Shown: in pieces, positions 60,638 through 64,000 of the stretch
Position numbering within the stretch: position 1 is the stretch's first letter
Layout: every line of letters starts with the position of its first letter
DNA from: an uncultured Lachnospiraceae bacterium
GTDB taxonomy: Bacteria; Bacillota; Clostridia; Lachnospirales; Lachnospiraceae
Direction: 5' to 3'
NCBI GenBank assembly: GCA_902789735.1
Contig: CADAOZ010000008.1
Location: 1 to 64,000, forward strand
Length of the DNA stretch: 64,000 bases
The notes under the pieces: model-generated
What the model saw: only the letters and a program-made list of their open reading frames with translations
Databases searched by the model: none
Told to the model about the DNA's origin: nothing
Translations under genes and position numbers: made by a program

Positions 60638-62380
60638 TTAATCCAGACTGCCGTTCTCTTCCGCCAGGGTGGCGCGGACCTCCATCAGGGCTTTGCCCAG
60701 GAGGTTCTGTCCTCTCCAGCGGCTGCTGTCGCGGGCCGAGGGATCGGAAGCGGACAGGCCGATGCCCCAGATCCTGTCAAAAGGACTTGCCTCCGCCAGG
60801 ACGCTGCCGCCGGTCTCCAGGAGTTTTTCCAGGAGTACGGGATTCTGGCGGAATTTGGCCAGATTGCCGTTATAGACGATCTCTTCCCTGCACGCGATCC
60901 AGACATCGTTATTGAAAGGCCGGATGTTCCTGCCCAGTTCTTTGATCTTCTGGGGATCCGCCGCCGCCATGATCTGGTGGTAAGCGATGATATCATGGAA
61001 GACCAGCGCCTTCTTGGCCATCATATACTGTTCCATGCAATTGTATTCCACGCCTTCTACCGTGAACATGCAGGAATACCACTGGCTCAGGAAATTGTAG
61101 CGTTCGTTCTTGCCGTCCTTCCAGAAGAATACCATCGGGCCGGAAGGCATGGTGCCGCCCGCATTATAGGCATCTCTGGCTTTCTTTTTGCCGGCTTTGG
61201 CTGTTCTGGACCGGTCGGCTTCTTTTTCCGGGGCGGCAGGACGGACAGGCTCCTCTGCCTGTACGGGAACAGCAGGCTCCTCTTCCGATGCCGGCTCAGC
61301 GGCCGCAGGCTCTTCCGCAGCTGCCTTATCCCTGTTATCCGCCGGCGCTTCCGCTTCCGCCGGATGCTCCAGCCTGGAGGGGATCCTGGGGATCAGGTCC
61401 GCCAGTTCGAAAGGCAGCATGAGTACGTCTGTAAAAGCATCCAGGACCAGTCCGGAAGTTCCCTGAGATTCATGGGCCAGACGGATGCAGCGGAGCATGG
61501 GCAGGCGCACGCCGGTGGAAGATTCATCATAGTCCTCCGGGATCTGCGCTTCCTGAGAGAAGACAGGGAAATACAGATTCCTGTCAGGTCCCTGCAGGAT
61601 ATCGGGCGCCACCACGCCTTCCGCGTCGCTGCTGACAGGTACGACCACTTCGGAATCCCGCAGGCAGGAAAGGAGGGCGTAAAGATTCTCCTCAGAATCA
61701 TCCTCCAGATAGGCCTTTTTCAGATCCAGAAGCACACTGCCGTCTTCCAGGACCGAGGGATCAATGGTCGGGGGCTCCTCCGGCGGAGCGGCAGGCGCCG
61801 CGGGGCTGCCGTCCTCCTCCTGACCGGGGATCAGCTCCAGAGCGCCCTGGACCTGGGTGGAGGAAATATAGGCTTTGGCCGTGACCTCACCGATATAACG
61901 GACTTCTTCATCAAATACCGCGAACAGGACCGTCATGTCATAATCCGGTACAGAGTGCAGGAAGTCTACAACGGCCTGGACTGCCACATGCCAGGCTTCT
62001 TCCACGGGGTACCCGAAATTGCCGGTAGACAGCAGGGGAAAGCCGATCGAATGGCAGTCCAGCTGCATGGCCAGCCGCATGGATTTCTGATAAGCAGAGT
62101 ACAGGAGTCTGGGTTCACCATGATTGCCCCCTCTCCAGATCGGACCGACCGCATGGATGATATAACCCGCGTCCAGCCCGTAGCCGGATGTCACGACAGC
62201 GGAGCCGGTATCACAGTGGCCGATCTTCTTACAGGCATCCCGCAGGAACAGCCTGCCCGCTTTTGTATATATTTCGCTGCAGACACGTCCGCCTTCCATC
62301 AGGGACTCATTGGCCTCATTGACCAGAGCCTCTACCGGCAGATCTGTAATCCCGCATTTTAAAACCTGAATTGCACTCAT
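60638..62380 (-). CDS. macro-SseB-NADAR fusion
   Basis: The 580-residue protein has a macro domain (1-170) whose usual NAAN reads NEAN and whose catalytic GGGVxGAIH loop reads GGRVCSEIY, so it may only bind ADP-ribose. An SseB-like domain follows (about 210-345; NLYALLSCLRDSEVVVPV, then TSGLVLDAFTDVLMLPFEL), then an Ala/Glu/Pro-rich linker. Residues about 415-575 form a NADAR/YbiA domain with FTVEGVEYNCMEQYMMAKKA, FDRIWGIGLS and GQNLLGKALMEVR. NADAR enzymes remove ADP-ribose from guanine or cleave riboflavin intermediates. ATG 62380 follows GGAGGA; the frame upstream lacks a site. It mirrors the domain set of the fusion at 53283-55175. Confidence 0.85.
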   Translation of the reverse strand: MSAIQVLKCGITDLPVEALVNEANESLMEGGRVCSEIYTKAGRLFLRDACKKIGHCDTGSAVVTSGYGLDAGYIIHAVGPIWRGGNHGEPRLLYSAYQKSMRLAMQLDCHSIGFPLLSTGNFGYPVEEAWHVAVQAVVDFLHSVPDYDMTVLFAVFDEEVRYIGEVTAKAYISSTQVQGALELIPGQEEDGSPAAPAAPPEEPPTIDPSVLEDGSVLLDLKKAYLEDDSEENLYALLSCLRDSEVVVPVSSDAEGVVAPDILQGPDRNLYFPVFSQEAQIPEDYDESSTGVRLPMLRCIRLAHESQGTSGLVLDAFTDVLMLPFELADLIPRIPSRLEHPAEAEAPADNRDKAAAEEPAAAEPASEEEPAVPVQAEEPVRPAAPEKEADRSRTAKAGKKKARDAYNAGGTMPSGPMVFFWKDGKNERYNFLSQWYSCMFTVEGVEYNCMEQYMMAKKALVFHDIIAYHQIMAAADPQKIKELGRNIRPFNNDVWIACREEIVYNGNLAKFRQNPVLLEKLLETGGSVLAEASPFDRIWGIGLSASDPSARDSSRWRGQNLLGKALMEVRATLAEENGSLD

Positions 62381-62470
62381 GTATTTTCCTCCAGAAAACG
62401 ATTTGGACCTGACGTCCCTTTCCAAAAACAGCCGGACAGTCCCGGAAAGGGACTGCCGGAGCAAACTATG

Positions 62471-62662
62471 TCAAAAAATCATTTCAGACACAGGCGCAGG
62501 CCTGTCTCTATATAATATCGCCGCGCCCGCCCAAATACAATCTTTGTTTTTGGATTCGTTCAGCCTTATCCTTCTCAGACAGTAAAGCTGCCTGTCTGCT
62601 GGTATTCCTTCCAGGCCTTGCGCAGTTTCATGGAAGCGAAGATGGAAATCGTTGTTTTCCAT
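62471..62662 (-). CDS. small ORF with strong ribosome binding site
   Basis: An ATG at 62662 is preceded by AAAGGAG with a five-base spacer and opens a 63-codon frame starting MENNDFHLRFHETAQGL. A second frame starting at an internal ATG gives MKLRKAWKEYQQTGSFTV, which also looks protein-like, so a frame shift or an overlapping pair cannot be excluded. It lies just upstream of the macro-SseB-NADAR gene and could be a leader or a small partner. No family recognised. Confidence 0.4.
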   Translation of the reverse strand: MENNDFHLRFHETAQGLEGIPADRQLYCLRRIRLNESKNKDCIWAGAAILYRDRPAPVSEMIF

Positions 62663-62753
62663 CGTGTTCTCCTTTCCTCTTCTGGCGGCCAGCCATCCGC
62701 TGACCGCTTCAACTGCTGTTTACAGGCCGCAGCATTGGCCTGCCGCCCTTCCC

Positions 62754-62782
62754 AGTATAGCATATATACCCGGCTGTTATCA
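62754..62782 (-). promoter_or_regulatory. extended -10 promoter before the small ORF
   Basis: On the minus strand TGCTATACT (62762-62754) is an extended -10 element, with TGATAA 17 bases upstream as a weak -35 (62782-62777) that overlaps the helicase stop codon. It would drive the small ORF and the macro-SseB-NADAR gene. Confidence 0.45.
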
Positions 62783-64000
62783 TCGGCGGGATTCGTCAGA
62801 AAGCTGTTGCTTTTGCCATTCTGCCAGCAGAGGGGTCAGCTCCTTTTCCGCCAGGATGATCACCCGGGCGGCGGCACGGGAAATGGCCGTATACAGCCGG
62901 TTGCGGCCGATCCTGTCCCCGCTGTACACGTCCGGATCCGCGTCTGCCAGAATGACCGTGTCAAACTCCAGTCCTTTGGCCAGAGACAGATCCATGGCGA
63001 TGACGCCCCGCTCCGGCAGGGCATCTCCCCGGCGGATGACAGCAGGGGCCCGGTCTCCCAGCCTGGCCGCCAGTCTCTCCAGCCCTGATACAGAAGATGT
63101 CAGGACCGCTGTCAGTCCTTCCTCATTTTCCGCACGGCTGATCCATTCCGCCAGGCGCCCGACCAGCGCTTTCCCGGAAGGCAGCACCTCAATAACAGGC
63201 TCTATACCGGGCCTGCGGACAGAAGAAATCCGGATCCTGTCCCGCTCCGTGAGCAGGGAAGCGAACAGCTCCGTAATTTCGGGCGAAGACCGGTAGGATG
63301 TCATCAGGTCACAGGTCAGGACCCTGCCGTGGTCCCGGCCGAAAATATCGTTCATGGCAGAGAAAGCCGCCCGGTCCGGCATGATGGCCTGGTTCTCATC
63401 TCCCAGCATCATGAAACGGGCTGTCCGGTAATAACGGGACAGGACCATCAGCTGGGCTTCGGTGTAATCCTGGACTTCGTCCACCATGACATAACGGGTA
63501 TATTTGTCTTCCATACCGGTAAGGGCCATTTTCAGATACAGGCTTTCCGCTGCTGTCAGCCGGTCCCGTCCCAGCAGGCGCCGTCCGATGGAGTCTGTCC
63601 GGATCCAGGTGAAGGATCTGATCTTGTTGAAAGGACCGGCAAACTGGTTCTCGATCCGGTTCCTCTCCTTCCGGTCAGGTTCTTTCCCTCTTTTGGAAAG
63701 GCGCCGCCGCAGGGTCTCCTCCAGGGCGTCCTCCGCCAGTGAGAAGAGCCTGGGTCCGGCAGGAAACCGGGTATATTTACTGACTGCCTTCCAGACATCC
63801 GCTGCGGACAGGAAAGTATGTCCGCCGTGGCTGATCCCGGTAACATCCGAAGGCTGCAGGATAAAACCGGCCAGAGAGCCGTCGATCTGCCGCAGGCTGT
63901 CCGCGGATGTAAAAGCCTGCCGTCCCCGTTCAGGACAGCCGGTCTGTTCCATAAATTCAGGCCAGGTCAGTGTGCGGGGATTGGATTCGCCCATATCCGG
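62780..64000 (-). CDS. UvrD/HelD-like superfamily 1 helicase, partial
   Basis: The visible 406 residues are the C-terminal part of a superfamily 1 helicase; the frame remains open at the window edge, so the N-terminal P-loop is outside. Present motifs are II (VMVDEVQDYTEAQ), III (FMMLGDENQAI), IV (LMTSYRSSPEI), V (AKGLEFDTVILADAD) and VI (RLYTAISRA). The EVQDY form and the arrangement suggest HelD, the RNA-polymerase-recycling motor of Gram-positives, rather than UvrD or PcrA; this is a moderate guess. It lies upstream of the NADAR fusion, after a promoter at 62754-62782. Confidence 0.8.
   Translation of the reverse strand, partial: PDMGESNPRTLTWPEFMEQTGCPERGRQAFTSADSLRQIDGSLAGFILQPSDVTGISHGGHTFLSAADVWKAVSKYTRFPAGPRLFSLAEDALEETLRRRLSKRGKEPDRKERNRIENQFAGPFNKIRSFTWIRTDSIGRRLLGRDRLTAAESLYLKMALTGMEDKYTRYVMVDEVQDYTEAQLMVLSRYYRTARFMMLGDENQAIMPDRAAFSAMNDIFGRDHGRVLTCDLMTSYRSSPEITELFASLLTERDRIRISSVRRPGIEPVIEVLPSGKALVGRLAEWISRAENEEGLTAVLTSSVSGLERLAARLGDRAPAVIRRGDALPERGVIAMDLSLAKGLEFDTVILADADPDVYSGDRIGRNRLYTAISRAAARVIILAEKELTPLLAEWQKQQLSDESRR

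Overview
The window looks like chromosome from a Gram-positive Clostridia bacterium, most likely a Lachnospiraceae-type anaerobe. The evidence is strong AGGAGG-type ribosome binding sites before most genes, the gene orders rpsP-khpA-rimM-trmD-rplS-lepB-rbgA-rnhB-yraN and plsX-acpP-rnc-smc-ftsY with ylxM-ffh, an ackA-pta acetate pathway, an AraR regulator of the GntR/LacI hybrid type, and a moderately high GC content. Nearly all genes lie on the minus strand. The clear exceptions are prs, tmcAL, a degenerate FtsK-like gene and a small zinc-ribbon frame. No rRNA, tRNA, CRISPR array or intact insertion sequence was recognised.

Layout. 0-2 kb: a lipoprotein gene and an AT-richer stretch with inverted and tandem repeats that may be the scar of a mobile element. 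2-6.3 kb: a branched-chain amino acid operon, ilvB, two regulatory-subunit genes and ilvC. 6.4-10.9 kb: der-plsY-gpsA-tyrS. 11.2-12.5 kb: prs, divergent from der. 12.7-22.4 kb: a cell-surface glycopolymer export cluster (membrane Ser/Thr kinase, a glycosyltransferase-HAD fusion, a methyltransferase, a Wzt-like ATPase and an unusual fused Wzm-like permease), then yraN. 23-32.3 kb: an L-arabinose regulon (kinase, araR, araA and a four-gene sugar ABC transporter) inserted between yraN and rnhB, which are usually neighbours. 32.7-39.5 kb: ribosome, tRNA-modification and SRP housekeeping genes. 39.6-51.6 kb: a decayed GH25-like membrane protein, ilvA, ftsY, smc, rnc, acpP, plsX, rpmF, ackA and pta. 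51.9-53.2 kb: tmcAL.

The most unusual part is 53.3-64 kb. Two three-domain fusion proteins frame it: ADP-ribosylglycohydrolase-SseB-macro and macro-SseB-NADAR. Between them lie a Cof-type phosphatase, an FtsK/SpoIIIE-like protein that has lost its Walker A lysine and Walker B aspartate, a small YbjN-like protein and a two-module AAA protein whose Walker A lysine is arginine. A UvrD/HelD-like helicase runs off the right edge. Together the two fusions carry four domains of families that bind or remove ADP-ribose, all joined through SseB-like domains. No ADP-ribosyltransferase is visible in the window. I propose this as a candidate undescribed ADP-ribose-handling locus.

How the genes work together. 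ilvA makes 2-oxobutyrate, which the ilv operon carries towards isoleucine. plsX, acpP, plsY and gpsA supply phospholipid precursors. ffh, ftsY and lepB serve protein export. The arabinose locus has a -35/-10 promoter with a GTGTACAA/TTGTACAC operator just downstream, a cre-like site and a four-copy 20-bp TGTACA array further upstream.
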